From NCBI GenBank assembly GCA_943788235.1, contig CALSPM010000005.1, forward strand, positions 644,001 to 708,000: DNA of 64,000 nt, given 5' to 3'. Source of the DNA: an uncultured Cyclobacteriaceae bacterium (GTDB lineage: Bacteria > Bacteroidota > Bacteroidia > Cytophagales > Cyclobacteriaceae). This document shows positions 47,344 to 57,402 of the stretch, one piece after another. How positions within the stretch are numbered: the first letter of the stretch is position 1; each line of letters starts with the position of its first letter. The notes beneath the pieces are model-generated. The model ran no database searches, was not told where the DNA came from, and saw only the letters and a program-made list of their open reading frames with translations. Made by a program: the position numbers and the translations under genes.

Positions 47344-48086
47344 TTAAACGGATCAAAGATGCTTCAATGATTTATGGCATTCGGGCCATCATAGAGGCGA
47401 TTACATCGGGTCATGATTTAGAGAAAATTTTTATTCAAAAAGGGTTAAAAGGAGACCTCATAGATGAGCTGATGGAGCTCGTAAAAAAGACTTCCGCGCC
47501 TGTATCGACGGTACCTATAGAAAAGCTCAATGGCCTTACTCAAAAGAACCATCAAGGAACGATTGCCTTTATCTCTCCTGTAAAATACCATGACCTATCC
47601 AATTTATTAGCTACCACTTATGAAGAGGGGAAGGTGCCTTTGTTCTTGGTACTAGATCGGATTACCGATGTTAGAAATTTTGGTGCCATAGCACGATCTG
47701 CCGAAGCCATGGGCGTTAATGGAATTTTAATCCCTACTAAAAATGCAGCCCAAATAAATGCAGATTCTATTAAAACTTCAGCGGGAGCTTTGACTCAAAT
47801 CCCAGTCGCCAGAATGATAAATTTGACAGAAGGGATCACCTATTTGCAATCAGCAGGCTGTAAAGTAATGGCCTGTACGGAAAAGGGAACTCAAGAGATA
47901 AGTAAGATAGATCTCAGGGATCCCGTGGCTTTGATTTTTGGATCTGAGGAAGATGGGATTGATGGGGCTGTTTTAAAGTTTGTTGATCATCATATCACCA
48001 TACCTATGCGTGGGAAAATATCTTCTTTAAATGTATCAGTAGCCACTTCAATATGCCTTTATGAGGCAAATAGACAAAGGTATTAA
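47304..48086 (+). CDS. rlmB: 23S rRNA (guanosine-2'-O-)-methyltransferase RlmB
   Basis: A 260-residue SpoU/TrmH-family enzyme that methylates the 2'-O of a 23S rRNA guanosine (Gm2251). The knotted SAM-binding fold is visible as DVRNFGAIARSAEAMG near 112-127, then ALIFGSEEDGI near 212-222 and SSLNVSVATSICLYEA at the C-terminus. The ATG at 47304 lies inside the GWxTD gene; an internal ATG (47367) is a shorter alternative but would cut the substrate-binding N-terminal domain. It ends 4 bases into the convergent manC gene. Housekeeping gene, intact. Confidence 0.92.
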   Translation: MDKKDYRFTQRPVIKRIKDASMIYGIRAIIEAITSGHDLEKIFIQKGLKGDLIDELMELVKKTSAPVSTVPIEKLNGLTQKNHQGTIAFISPVKYHDLSNLLATTYEEGKVPLFLVLDRITDVRNFGAIARSAEAMGVNGILIPTKNAAQINADSIKTSAGALTQIPVARMINLTEGITYLQSAGCKVMACTEKGTQEISKIDLRDPVALIFGSEEDGIDGAVLKFVDHHITIPMRGKISSLNVSVATSICLYEANRQRY

Positions 48087-49156
48087 ATGAAATCATCTCC
48101 TTTCGTGGCTTTTACTTCATTGACAAAAGACCTGAATTTGGCGTCGTCGTCTTTTTTGCAAATGAGCAGGACATCATCAAAGTCAGCTACTAAATAGCCT
48201 TCTAGGTCACTGATGACCAACAGCTTTTCTTTTTTACTTTTGATGTAATTGGACCGCGAGTTATAGAGCAAGGCGGTTTGCTCAATGACATTGTCATCAG
48301 TATCTTTTTCTACCAACTCGTGCAATGCATTCCAAGAACCCACATCAGACCAACCAAAATCTCCTAAGAGGGTAAAGACATTATCAGCTTTTTCCATAAT
48401 GGCATAGTCAATTGATATGGATTTGCATTGTGAGTAGGCAGTTTCAATAAATGAGGCTTCTTCATCAGTGCCATAAGATGAGTAGCCAGCCGCAAATAAG
48501 TCCGCCAATTCAGGGTGATATCTATTAAAGGCCTCAATTATGGCAGTAATAGACCAAACAAAAATGCCCGCATTCCACACAAACTCACCGGTCTCAATGA
48601 ATTTTTTGGCCAGTTCAATATCTGGTTTTTCAGTAAAGGTCTTTACTTTTTTATATGTGTTATTTGAGGGAGAATATTGTATGTAGCCATAACCTATTTC
48701 TGGTCGATGGGGCTCGATACCAATGGTCAAAAGTTTTGTATTATCGGAGGCACAGTCCACTGCATTTTTAATCACTTCTATAAAGGCTTCGGACTTAAAG
48801 ATGGCGTGATCTGAGGGAGTGATGACTAAAATAGCGTTGGGATCTTTTTTTCGAATTTTATAAGCCGCATAAGCGATACAAGGAGCAGTATTTCGCTTGC
48901 TGGGTTCCAATAATATTTGATCTGATGGTAAGTCAGGTATTTGTACGGAGATAAGCTCCCGATACATAACATTGGAAACAATCCAAATTTGATCTTTGGG
49001 GACATACTCAATAAAGCGATCATACGTCATTTGCAGTAAAGACTTACCCGTATTCAACACATCCAAAAATTGTTTGGGATTTTTATTACGACTGTAGGGC
49101 CAAAAGCGAGTCCCTGTCCCCCCAGCCATGATCACAATATTTATTTTTTTATCCAT
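48083..49156 (-). CDS. manC: Mannose-1-phosphate guanylyltransferase
   Basis: A 357-residue nucleotidyltransferase that makes GDP-mannose from mannose-1-phosphate and GTP. The pyrophosphorylase signature MAGGTGTRFWPYSRNKNPKQF is at residues 10-30; TPSDHAIF near 113, FTEKPDIELAKKFIETG near 175 and WNAGIFVWS near 194 are family marks. The C-terminal phosphomannose isomerase domain of two-domain enzymes is absent. GDP-mannose feeds surface polysaccharide and fucose pathways, which agrees with the Stealth protein elsewhere. Symbol is by family, substrate as expected. Confidence 0.9.
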   Translation of the reverse strand: MDKKINIVIMAGGTGTRFWPYSRNKNPKQFLDVLNTGKSLLQMTYDRFIEYVPKDQIWIVSNVMYRELISVQIPDLPSDQILLEPSKRNTAPCIAYAAYKIRKKDPNAILVITPSDHAIFKSEAFIEVIKNAVDCASDNTKLLTIGIEPHRPEIGYGYIQYSPSNNTYKKVKTFTEKPDIELAKKFIETGEFVWNAGIFVWSITAIIEAFNRYHPELADLFAAGYSSYGTDEEASFIETAYSQCKSISIDYAIMEKADNVFTLLGDFGWSDVGSWNALHELVEKDTDDNVIEQTALLYNSRSNYIKSKKEKLLVISDLEGYLVADFDDVLLICKKDDDAKFRSFVNEVKATKGDDFI

Positions 49157-49335
49157 GTTGATTATTCTTTTCGATCAGTTCTCTTTTCACTAAATTTGAA
49201 TAGAGGTTATAGAATGATCGGAGTATTATCTTAAATCTTAAATTAATACTTCTTGTTTATTTGAGAAAAAGCTTTTGAGTGTAAATTAAGCATTCGAATA
49301 CTTTTTCTGCAATGTAACCAGCCAAAGGTAAAAAA

Positions 49336-51519
49336 ATGATAAAAACAACAAATACGTCAATTTTAAAAACTGATTTAAAAAAGATTTTTGGATATGACGA
49401 ATTTAGAGGTGACCAAGAAAAAATTATTCATAATATTTTAGCACGTAAAAACACTTTTGTGATCATGCCTACGGGTGCGGGCAAGTCTTTGTGTTATCAA
49501 TTACCTGCCATTATAAGTGAGGGGACGACCATTGTGATATCTCCTTTGATAGCTTTGATGAAAAATCAGGTAGATCAAATGATGGCCTTAGGGATCAATG
49601 CTAAGTTTTTAAACTCAACACTGACCAAGTCAGAAATAAAAAAAGTAAAACAAGAGGTTGTCTCTGGAGAAGTGAAATTGCTCTATGTGGCCCCTGAATC
49701 TTTGATAAAACAAGATAATATTGATTTTTTAAACGAGGCCAATATTGCGTTTGTGGCCATTGATGAAGTACATTGTATTTCTGAATGGGGACATGACTTT
49801 AGACCTGAATACAGGAGGATTCGTGCCATTGTCACTCAAATAGGTGAAATGCCTATTATGGCACTTACTGCAACGGCTACGCCTAAGGTTCAATTGGATG
49901 TAATGAAAAACTTGAATATGGAAGGGGCAAACCTTTTCAAGTCCTCTTTCAATAGGCCCAATCTTCAATATGAGGTAAAGCCTAAGCAACAAGCGAAAAA
50001 GATACTGATCAAGTTTGTTAAGGAACAGAATGGTAAGTCTGGAATCATCTATTGTTTGAGTAGAAAAAAAGTTCAAGAGATTGCTGAATTATTAAAGGTA
50101 AATGGGGTCAATGCCGCTCCGTATCACGCGGGTATGGAAAGTAATCAGCGCATTGCAAATCAAGATGGCTTCCTGAATGAAGAAATAGATGTAATCGTAG
50201 CTACCATTGCTTTTGGAATGGGTATAGATAAGCCAGATGTTCGTTTTGTCATTCATTATGATGCACCTAAGTCTATTGAAGGGTATTATCAGGAAACAGG
50301 AAGAGCGGGTAGAGATGGTCTTGAAGGGATATGCCTGATGTTGTACAGTTACAATGATGTTCTTAAGCTCGAAAAGTTCAATAAAGATAAACCGGTCACC
50401 GAACGTGAATATTCAAGGTTATTATTAGAGGAGATTGCCTATTATGCCGAGTCATCGGTATGTCGAAGAACCCAGTTGTTGCATTATTTTGGAGAAGAAT
50501 ATGATCAAGACAATTGTGGGATGTGCGACAATTGCCAACATCCCAAAGAGCAATTTGAAGGTGCAGAATATTTAAAAACCATGATAAATGCGGTCCTCAA
50601 CACTCAAGAGCGATTTGAAATTAACCATATTATTAACTTCGTCTTGGGAAAAAAGAATCAGCAAATCAAGAGTTATGGTCATGATCAATTGCCAGGATTT
50701 GGAACGGGGGCCGAAGAACAGGATTTCTTCTGGAAAGCGGTATTGCGTCAGGCCTTATTCAATGAATTATTATTAAAAGATATTGATACACCAGGTATAT
50801 TCAAGGTGACATTAAAAGGTAAAGAGTATCTTAAAAAAAGTTATTCTATTAAATTATCCAGAGATCATGAATATCAGACGGATGGGGAAGAGGAGGAAAT
50901 TGAAAAATCAAAACCCAGTCTTCAATCTTATGATACTACCTTGTTCAACCTATTAAAGGGGTTACGAAAAACTGTGGCTAAACAAAAATCATTACCACCT
51001 TATGTTATTTTTCAGGAGCCTGCATTAGAAGAAATGGCGACTTTTTATCCTTCGACTATGGAGAATTTAAGGATGATCATCGGTGTGGGAGAGAGTAAGG
51101 CTCGAAAATTTGGGAAGCCTTTCTTAGATTTGATTAATCAATACTTAAGTGATAATGACATCATGACGGCTTCGGATGTTTTGATAAAATCTTCAGGGTC
51201 TAAGTCAAGAAATAAAATCAGCATCATCAATCAAATTGATAAAAAATATGATTTAGAAGATATTGCATCCAGCTTGGGGATTACCTATGAATCACTTATT
51301 ACAGAAATTGAGAATATTTGTGAATCAGGGACCAGATTGAATCTTAACTATTATTTAGATCAAGTTTTGGACGATGAGCGTCAAGATGACATCATTGATT
51401 ATTTTTTGGTTTCAGAGTCTGGGGAGCTGAGTGAAGCCATTATTGATTTAGAGGAGGAGTATTCTGAAGATGAGGTACGTTTGATGCGTATAAAATTCAT
51501 GTCTGAACATGCGCATTGA
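49336..51519 (+). CDS. recQ: ATP-dependent DNA helicase RecQ
   Basis: A 727-residue superfamily 2 helicase for recombination and replication repair. Motifs seen: Q-motif FRGDQ, Walker A PTGAGKS at 45-51, Walker B DEVH at 143-146, motif III ALTATATP, motif VI QETGRAGRDG. A zinc-binding set with Cys in SSVCRR and NCGMCDNC near 376-402 precedes an RQC winged helix. An HRDC domain lies near 540-605, and there is a further C-terminal extension of about 120 residues, also usual in Bacteroidota RecQ. ATG start is clean. Intact despite its length. Confidence 0.96.
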   Translation: MIKTTNTSILKTDLKKIFGYDEFRGDQEKIIHNILARKNTFVIMPTGAGKSLCYQLPAIISEGTTIVISPLIALMKNQVDQMMALGINAKFLNSTLTKSEIKKVKQEVVSGEVKLLYVAPESLIKQDNIDFLNEANIAFVAIDEVHCISEWGHDFRPEYRRIRAIVTQIGEMPIMALTATATPKVQLDVMKNLNMEGANLFKSSFNRPNLQYEVKPKQQAKKILIKFVKEQNGKSGIIYCLSRKKVQEIAELLKVNGVNAAPYHAGMESNQRIANQDGFLNEEIDVIVATIAFGMGIDKPDVRFVIHYDAPKSIEGYYQETGRAGRDGLEGICLMLYSYNDVLKLEKFNKDKPVTEREYSRLLLEEIAYYAESSVCRRTQLLHYFGEEYDQDNCGMCDNCQHPKEQFEGAEYLKTMINAVLNTQERFEINHIINFVLGKKNQQIKSYGHDQLPGFGTGAEEQDFFWKAVLRQALFNELLLKDIDTPGIFKVTLKGKEYLKKSYSIKLSRDHEYQTDGEEEEIEKSKPSLQSYDTTLFNLLKGLRKTVAKQKSLPPYVIFQEPALEEMATFYPSTMENLRMIIGVGESKARKFGKPFLDLINQYLSDNDIMTASDVLIKSSGSKSRNKISIINQIDKKYDLEDIASSLGITYESLITEIENICESGTRLNLNYYLDQVLDDERQDDIIDYFLVSESGELSEAIIDLEEEYSEDEVRLMRIKFMSEHAH

Positions 51520-51561
51520 TTGAAGATTTAAGCACTATAAAAGATTATAAATAAATTAATC

Positions 51562-52839
51562 ATGAAAATACTGATATTAGGCTCAGGAGGTAGAGAGCAC
51601 GCCTTGGCATGGAAAATAAGTCAAAGCGACTTATGTGAGGTACTTTTTGTGGCACCGGGCAATGGAGGAACTGCGGAAATAGCAACGAACTTATCATTAC
51701 AGTTAAACGATAAATCAGAGATTTTAGATACGGTCGTGCGTTTGGGCATAGACCTATTAGTGATTGGCCCAGAAGACCCTTTGGTAAATGGTGTGGTAGA
51801 CTTTTTAAAAAAGGAGCCTAAATTAAAAGATTTGTTAATTGTTGGACCGAGTGCTCGAGGGGCATTACTTGAGGGGAGTAAAGATTTTGCTAAACAGTTT
51901 ATGTTGAAGTATGGGATTCCTACTGCAGCAGCAGAAATATTCACCAAGGCTGACCTAGAGGCTGGTAAGCTTTTTTTAGCAGGACTCACTCCCCCTTATG
52001 TACTTAAAGCAGATGGTTTGGCAGGCGGAAAGGGTGTTATCATCACTAAGGATTTGCAGGAAGCTGAAGAAAGTTTAGAAAAACTGTTAGCAGGTCAGTT
52101 TGGAGCGGCCAGTGAAAATGTTTTGATAGAAGAATTTTTGGATGGTATTGAGTTGTCTGTCTTTGTTTTAACGGATGGAGAGGCTTATGTCATCCTACCT
52201 GAGGCGAAGGATTATAAAAGAATTGGAGAAGCGGATACAGGTCCGAATACAGGAGGTATGGGGGCTGTATCACCGGTTTCTTTTGCAGATGCCCATTTCA
52301 TGAAAAAGGTTGAAGATAAAATCATTGTACCGACCATCAAAGGAATTAAATCTGAAGGATTTGATTACCATGGTTTTGTGTTTTTTGGTTTAATCAAGGT
52401 GGGAGAAGAACCCATGGTCATCGAATATAATGTCAGGATGGGTGATCCCGAAACTGAAGTAGTTATGCCAAGGATTAAATCAGATATTGTACCGTTATTG
52501 GTGGCAACTGCTAGAGGGGAGCTATCTGATGTTACTGTGACCTTTGAGAAAAATGTAGCCGCTACGGTTGTATTGGTCTCAGCAGGTTATCCAGGGTCCT
52601 ATGAAACGGGTGAAAAGATCAAAATGGCTTTTATCAAGGATGAAAATATCATACCATTTCACGCAGGGACTGTTCAAGATGACTATGGTTTACTCACTCA
52701 AGGAGGGCGTGTATTGGCCATTACTGGATTGGGAAACCACTTAATGGAAGCCTTAGTGAAGAGTTACAAGGGTGTTGAGTCTATAAATTGGAAGGGTATG
52801 AATTATCGAAAAGATATAGGGTTTGATTTAGTCCATTAA
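51562..52839 (+). CDS. purD: Phosphoribosylamine-glycine ligase
   Basis: A 425-residue ATP-grasp enzyme of purine synthesis, joining glycine to phosphoribosylamine. The start MKILILGSGGREHALAWK is the family signature; ATP-grasp parts are VLKADGLAGGKGV near 149-161, LIEEFLDGIELSVF near 188-201, and NVRMGDPETEVVMPR near 291-305. It is 43 bases after recQ on the same strand. Housekeeping gene, intact. Confidence 0.96.
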   Translation: MKILILGSGGREHALAWKISQSDLCEVLFVAPGNGGTAEIATNLSLQLNDKSEILDTVVRLGIDLLVIGPEDPLVNGVVDFLKKEPKLKDLLIVGPSARGALLEGSKDFAKQFMLKYGIPTAAAEIFTKADLEAGKLFLAGLTPPYVLKADGLAGGKGVIITKDLQEAEESLEKLLAGQFGAASENVLIEEFLDGIELSVFVLTDGEAYVILPEAKDYKRIGEADTGPNTGGMGAVSPVSFADAHFMKKVEDKIIVPTIKGIKSEGFDYHGFVFFGLIKVGEEPMVIEYNVRMGDPETEVVMPRIKSDIVPLLVATARGELSDVTVTFEKNVAATVVLVSAGYPGSYETGEKIKMAFIKDENIIPFHAGTVQDDYGLLTQGGRVLAITGLGNHLMEALVKSYKGVESINWKGMNYRKDIGFDLVH

Positions 52840-52949
52840 AACAAAATAGAATAAGGTTTATCTTTGATTTAAGAAAATAATTTTTAAATAGACTAAATAC
52901 TGAATAGTCATTTAAAATTTCTTTGGGGGATTTGAAATAAATAAAATAG

Positions 52950-53411
52950 ATGAGAATTTTTTGTTTAGGTGTCTTATTTTTCTTGCTGGGGTGTGGTCAG
53001 AATCGCATTTTTGAAAAGCATATTAATTTAAAGGGATTTTGGCCTCAAAAATCGGCTCAGTTATTTGAGTTTGATATTATAGATACGGGAAAGCCGTATC
53101 AGATCACAGGAATGGTAAGAAATAAAAATACCTACGCCTTTAATAATTTGTATATTAAGTATGAGTTATTTCATGAGGACAGTCTTATCAAAACAGATTT
53201 GGCTGAGGTTATTTTGTTTGAATCCAAAACAGGGAAGCCTTTGGGGACAGGGATGGGGAGTACTTTTAATTGTAATTTCGATCTCATCAAATCATATTAT
53301 TTTAACACTTCTGGACATTATAAGATGAGGCTGACCCAATTCATGCGAATAGATACGCTTCAGGATATTGATCAAATTGGTTTACGAGTCGCGACCATTA
53401 TCCAGCCATAA
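52950..53411 (+). CDS. gldH: Gliding motility lipoprotein GldH
   Basis: A 153-residue lipoprotein (signal residues 1-14, lipobox Cys15 in LLGC). Family marks are FWPQKSAQLFEFDI, NLYIKYELF near 65-73 and GKPLGTGMGS near 92-101. GldH is needed for gliding in flavobacteria and is one of the lipoproteins tied to the gliding and T9SS machinery. It overlaps the end of the helicase gene on the other strand by 14 bases. A good lineage marker for gliding Bacteroidota. Confidence 0.9.
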   Translation: MRIFCLGVLFFLLGCGQNRIFEKHINLKGFWPQKSAQLFEFDIIDTGKPYQITGMVRNKNTYAFNNLYIKYELFHEDSLIKTDLAEVILFESKTGKPLGTGMGSTFNCNFDLIKSYYFNTSGHYKMRLTQFMRIDTLQDIDQIGLRVATIIQP

Positions 53412-56400
53412 TTCGAGAGATAAATTGCTTGATTTTTTCTTGAATATCAGCCGGAGATTTCCAAAACTCACGGCTATGAAATGAGATATTGGGCCAATTT
53501 CTCTGGTTCAATAATTGGATATTGTAAATGAAGGATTCTTTGGATGATTTAGAATTAAAATATCGCTCATCATCGGTATTAATGATTCCTATGGCATGTT
53601 CCTTGTTCTTCAATATTAAATCGGAAAATGGATAATTATGAGCCACGCCGACACCAAGTTTTAACTTATTGATACAGGTAGTTAATTGATTTTTTAAGTA
53701 CCAATTTTGGGTAAAAATTAATGGTTTTTCCTCAGCAGGGCTCCATTTTTTTGTACTGACATCTAAGGCGAATTTCAGGTAAGATTGAAGTAATTTTGGA
53801 CCTTTATTTTTAGATTTTGAAGTATTTAACTGATCCGGATGGATACTTGTCACCAAAATTATTTTCTCTTTGGCCCTTGTAATGGCAACGTTCAAGCGAT
53901 TTTCACCTCCTAAGTCATTTAAAGATCCAAATTTCATTTGCAGTAAACCTGTTTGATCGGGAGCATAGGCTACGCTAAATATGATAATATCTCTTTCATC
54001 CCCTTGAATATTCTCTATGTTTTTTATGAAAACATCCCGATAAGATAGATCACCCATTTGGCTTTCAAGTAGTTCTTGTATGAGTTCTTTTTGTGAGCTG
54101 TTGAAGGTAATGATTCCAATATTTTTTTCGGGCTCATTGCGTCTGAATTGTGCAGTCATCTCAACCACTTTTTCCGCTTCGATCAAATTTGTATTTTTAT
54201 CCCAGATACCTTTTACTTGAAGATAGGTGATGGGTGCTTTGGTTGAATTAATGGAAGAAATATCCGGTAACATTTGCAATTTATTATTATAAAAATGAAT
54301 GTTTGAGAATTCAATTAATTCTAGGTGCCGACTTCTGTAATGTCCTTGCAAATAATATTTAGGAAGATATCGTTGAGCTAGATCAAGTAGCGCATCGACT
54401 TCCAGGTCAGGATGATCCGTCTCTTTATCAGACCATTTGGCCTTATATAAATCCAAGGGTTTTAATTGTTGTGAATCACCAGCAATTACAATTTGTTTGG
54501 CACGATAAATAGTCGGAATACCTCTTTCAGCAAAACACTGTGAGGCTTCATCAAAAATCACCAAGTCAAAGCATTGTGTCATGGGAAAGATGGCTGAAGC
54601 AGATTCTGGAGAAGTCATCCAACAAGGGATTAATTTAAAAACTTCTTCTTGGTACTCTGAAAAAATTTTTCGTAGAGGCCAAATCCGTTTCCTCTTTTTT
54701 ACTTCATGCTTAAGATCTCTGTAAGAAATCAGATTCTTTAACCTATTAAATTCCAAATCTTGATAGGTACGCTCTCTGGATTTCAAGAGAGTCATTTCTT
54801 GGCTGAGATTATTTTTGCTTTCAATTGATGCGGTTAATAATTTCAAATTTTCTTGAAATTTCATCGAGGAGACAGCTCTTAAAACTGGATATTTGGTTTC
54901 TATTTTTTCGATCCAAGCGATGGCAAGACTGTTATTGAAACAGGATATCATTTCTTCTAATCCACCTTGAATATCTATTAATTGAAGGGCAATTTCTTGC
55001 TGTTTAGGGTTAAAATGGGCAAACGTTGAATGATAGTCTACTAGATTTTCGAATTCACGATCGAGTTCATCTAAAATTTCCTTTTTGGTTACGTTTTTAG
55101 ATAAAAACTCATTGAGTTGCTTAGAAGAAAGGTATTTTTTCCAACCTCTCATTTGTTCAGGAATTTCCGTGAGGAAAGTCACCAATTTTTTGAGCATCAA
55201 AACATGTATGCTACGATCATTTTTTTTAAAGTTGATCAAAGTATCCAAGCCTCGAAGTTCTTTATGCTGTAGGTATGTGTTTAAGGCATTTCGCTGATAG
55301 AAAAACCAATTTTGAACGGCAATTTTATCAATTTTATCAGGATAGTTGATGAGCCATTTTTTTTGATTTAATTGAGACAAATTATGCTCATAGTTAAGTC
55401 GATTATCAATTTTTTTAAGTAATTGTCCAAAACCCATTTTATTATGAGTGAGTCCATTGGCGTTCAATATGCGAGTGATCAATACTTTGTCATGAGAAAA
55501 CAACCGCCATTTAATCATTTCTATAAAGTTATTTCTCGAATCGATCGCATGTTGAAGGGCTTCTTGAAAGCGACCTAAGTCTTCGGATTTTAAGGTCATT
55601 TCTAGGCCTATGCCCGCAAAGCAGGCGAGGATTTTTTTTTCTATATTTACTAACCAATCATAATTTTCATCGGGTATTTGATGAAGAATTTTTCTGAAAT
55701 ATTGGTGGGTAGTGGCATGGTCAATATTTGAAATGAATTTTTTCAGAACGGGTATTTTATCGAGATAAAAAACCATTGAGTCGTAATCAGGAGCGTTTAA
55801 AAAAACAGTTTGACATTTTTCAGTGAATTTGTCAAATGTCAACTGAGCCCCGGTGACGACGTTTTGAATTTTTTTTAAATCTGAAATATTCAAATTGGAA
55901 AACGAAGTCCCCCAGATCCAAAAATAATTTTGTTGTTTGTATTTAAGGAAATATGTCAGATAGCGCTTAATTTTATGCTCAAATTCATCTACTTCTGGCC
56001 ATTTAAAATGGCTTAATGAAGTTTGTATGGGAAGGAATAAATGTTGTGGATTACTGCTTAAATACAGTTCTTTGATCGATTTACCACATTCACGGTCATC
56101 GAATAGAGCCATTTTAAACTCATTGAGCTCTTCTGTAATTTGATGGATTTGACGACTGGCTTGTTGGAAATTTCTCTCTAAAAGAATACTGTCTAATCCG
56201 TTGTTTTTGTGTTGATATTCATCTAGACGATTCATTTGGTTTTGTAACTTATAGAAGATGTCCTTGCGGTCGCTTTTAAAGTCATGAACAAGCCCGCAAA
56301 AATCATGTAGATCTTTGTTACTCAATCGTTCGTAGACCACATCTAGGGCTACTTTTTTTTGACAAACAAGCAAGACATTTTTCCCTCTGGCCACGTAATC

Positions 56401-57396
56401 GCAGATGAGATTTGAGATCAATTGAGATTTCCCAGATCCTGGTGGTCCCTGGAGGCAAATGGAATTACCTTTTTTGACATGGTTTAGAGCTTCTTCCTGA
56501 TAGGCATCCAATTCAAAAGGCATAAAGCTGTTTTCTTCTCGTGCCCTATCTGTGATTTTAGCATGGGTTTCATCGTCGGGATTTTCTTTGATTTTCTTAT
56601 TGAAGTATTCTTCTAAATCATCAATAGTTTGGTTTTTCAATAGGGACTGGTAATCGGGGACTAGAAATGAGCCTGATTGTGGAAAAATACCAATGACTGC
56701 CTCTGGATAGAGTTGTAGGATGCCTGTTTTTTCAGTCTTTCTTAATATTTCCTTGGTGCTATTTTTGAAATGAGTGAGCTTATTTATATAATTATCACTG
56801 TTGAAAATAAGATTAAGATCACTCTCACGCAAGAGCTCATATAATTGGGTTCTGAAATTTTTTGATTCCTTGTCAAAATCATTGAAAGTCAAGTCCAAAA
56901 GGTCTTCATCTAAGCTTATTTTATTATAATGTGCATGGGCTAAAAGAAACGTTTTATTTAGGGTAATGTTGATATTCTTTTTAAGGTTACAGACCCAGAC
57001 ACCCTCTTTAATTTCCAGTGCAATTGGAAAAAAGATTAAAGGACATCTGATGAGGGTATCATCAATAAACTTTCCCTTAATAAAAGGCCACCCTAGGTAT
57101 AAATCTTTGGAGCCACGTTCGTTAAAAATGAAATTTTCAGATTTTACTATCGTGTTGAGTTGTTGAGATATTTTATTACTGCTGGCATTTCTAGGGTCTA
57201 AGGTTGAGCATAATGGAATATTTTGGTTGCCTTGAATAAGACTTTCAATAATATTAAAGCTGGGATCGTTCAATGCAAAATCAAATTGATGTACATCAAC
57301 AAAATGATCTGCTCTTAATTTTTGAATGAGTAGTGACCTATTATTGCCAGAAAGATTGGTAAGGCGTCTTAAATAAGTCTCTAATATAGGCCGCAT
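53398..57396 (-). CDS. Very large DUF4011-type SF1 helicase with C-terminal nuclease-like domain
   Basis: A 1332-residue protein. Residues about 1-200 resemble DUF4011 (YLRRLTNLSGNNRS, DLYLGWPFIKGKF, IRCPLIFFPIALE). An SF1 (UPF1/Dna2-type) helicase core has Walker A GPPGSGKS at 317-324, Walker B IFDEASQ near 945, GDSQQLKP, GHYRSRH, and NVAITRAK near 1165. A coiled-coil-rich insertion lies between the Walker A and B halves. The last about 110 residues resemble the DUF559/Vsr-type nuclease (FSDLILKNKEHAIGII), but the ExD/K-type acidic residue appears lost, so nuclease activity is doubtful. Such proteins are found near defence and repair genes. Intact at 4 kb with no frameshift. Confidence 0.83.
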   Translation of the reverse strand: MRPILETYLRRLTNLSGNNRSLLIQKLRADHFVDVHQFDFALNDPSFNIIESLIQGNQNIPLCSTLDPRNASSNKISQQLNTIVKSENFIFNERGSKDLYLGWPFIKGKFIDDTLIRCPLIFFPIALEIKEGVWVCNLKKNINITLNKTFLLAHAHYNKISLDEDLLDLTFNDFDKESKNFRTQLYELLRESDLNLIFNSDNYINKLTHFKNSTKEILRKTEKTGILQLYPEAVIGIFPQSGSFLVPDYQSLLKNQTIDDLEEYFNKKIKENPDDETHAKITDRAREENSFMPFELDAYQEEALNHVKKGNSICLQGPPGSGKSQLISNLICDYVARGKNVLLVCQKKVALDVVYERLSNKDLHDFCGLVHDFKSDRKDIFYKLQNQMNRLDEYQHKNNGLDSILLERNFQQASRQIHQITEELNEFKMALFDDRECGKSIKELYLSSNPQHLFLPIQTSLSHFKWPEVDEFEHKIKRYLTYFLKYKQQNYFWIWGTSFSNLNISDLKKIQNVVTGAQLTFDKFTEKCQTVFLNAPDYDSMVFYLDKIPVLKKFISNIDHATTHQYFRKILHQIPDENYDWLVNIEKKILACFAGIGLEMTLKSEDLGRFQEALQHAIDSRNNFIEMIKWRLFSHDKVLITRILNANGLTHNKMGFGQLLKKIDNRLNYEHNLSQLNQKKWLINYPDKIDKIAVQNWFFYQRNALNTYLQHKELRGLDTLINFKKNDRSIHVLMLKKLVTFLTEIPEQMRGWKKYLSSKQLNEFLSKNVTKKEILDELDREFENLVDYHSTFAHFNPKQQEIALQLIDIQGGLEEMISCFNNSLAIAWIEKIETKYPVLRAVSSMKFQENLKLLTASIESKNNLSQEMTLLKSRERTYQDLEFNRLKNLISYRDLKHEVKKRKRIWPLRKIFSEYQEEVFKLIPCWMTSPESASAIFPMTQCFDLVIFDEASQCFAERGIPTIYRAKQIVIAGDSQQLKPLDLYKAKWSDKETDHPDLEVDALLDLAQRYLPKYYLQGHYRSRHLELIEFSNIHFYNNKLQMLPDISSINSTKAPITYLQVKGIWDKNTNLIEAEKVVEMTAQFRRNEPEKNIGIITFNSSQKELIQELLESQMGDLSYRDVFIKNIENIQGDERDIIIFSVAYAPDQTGLLQMKFGSLNDLGGENRLNVAITRAKEKIILVTSIHPDQLNTSKSKNKGPKLLQSYLKFALDVSTKKWSPAEEKPLIFTQNWYLKNQLTTCINKLKLGVGVAHNYPFSDLILKNKEHAIGIINTDDERYFNSKSSKESFIYNIQLLNQRNWPNISFHSREFWKSPADIQEKIKQFISRIMAG

Positions 57397-57402
57397 TTTA
57401 GA

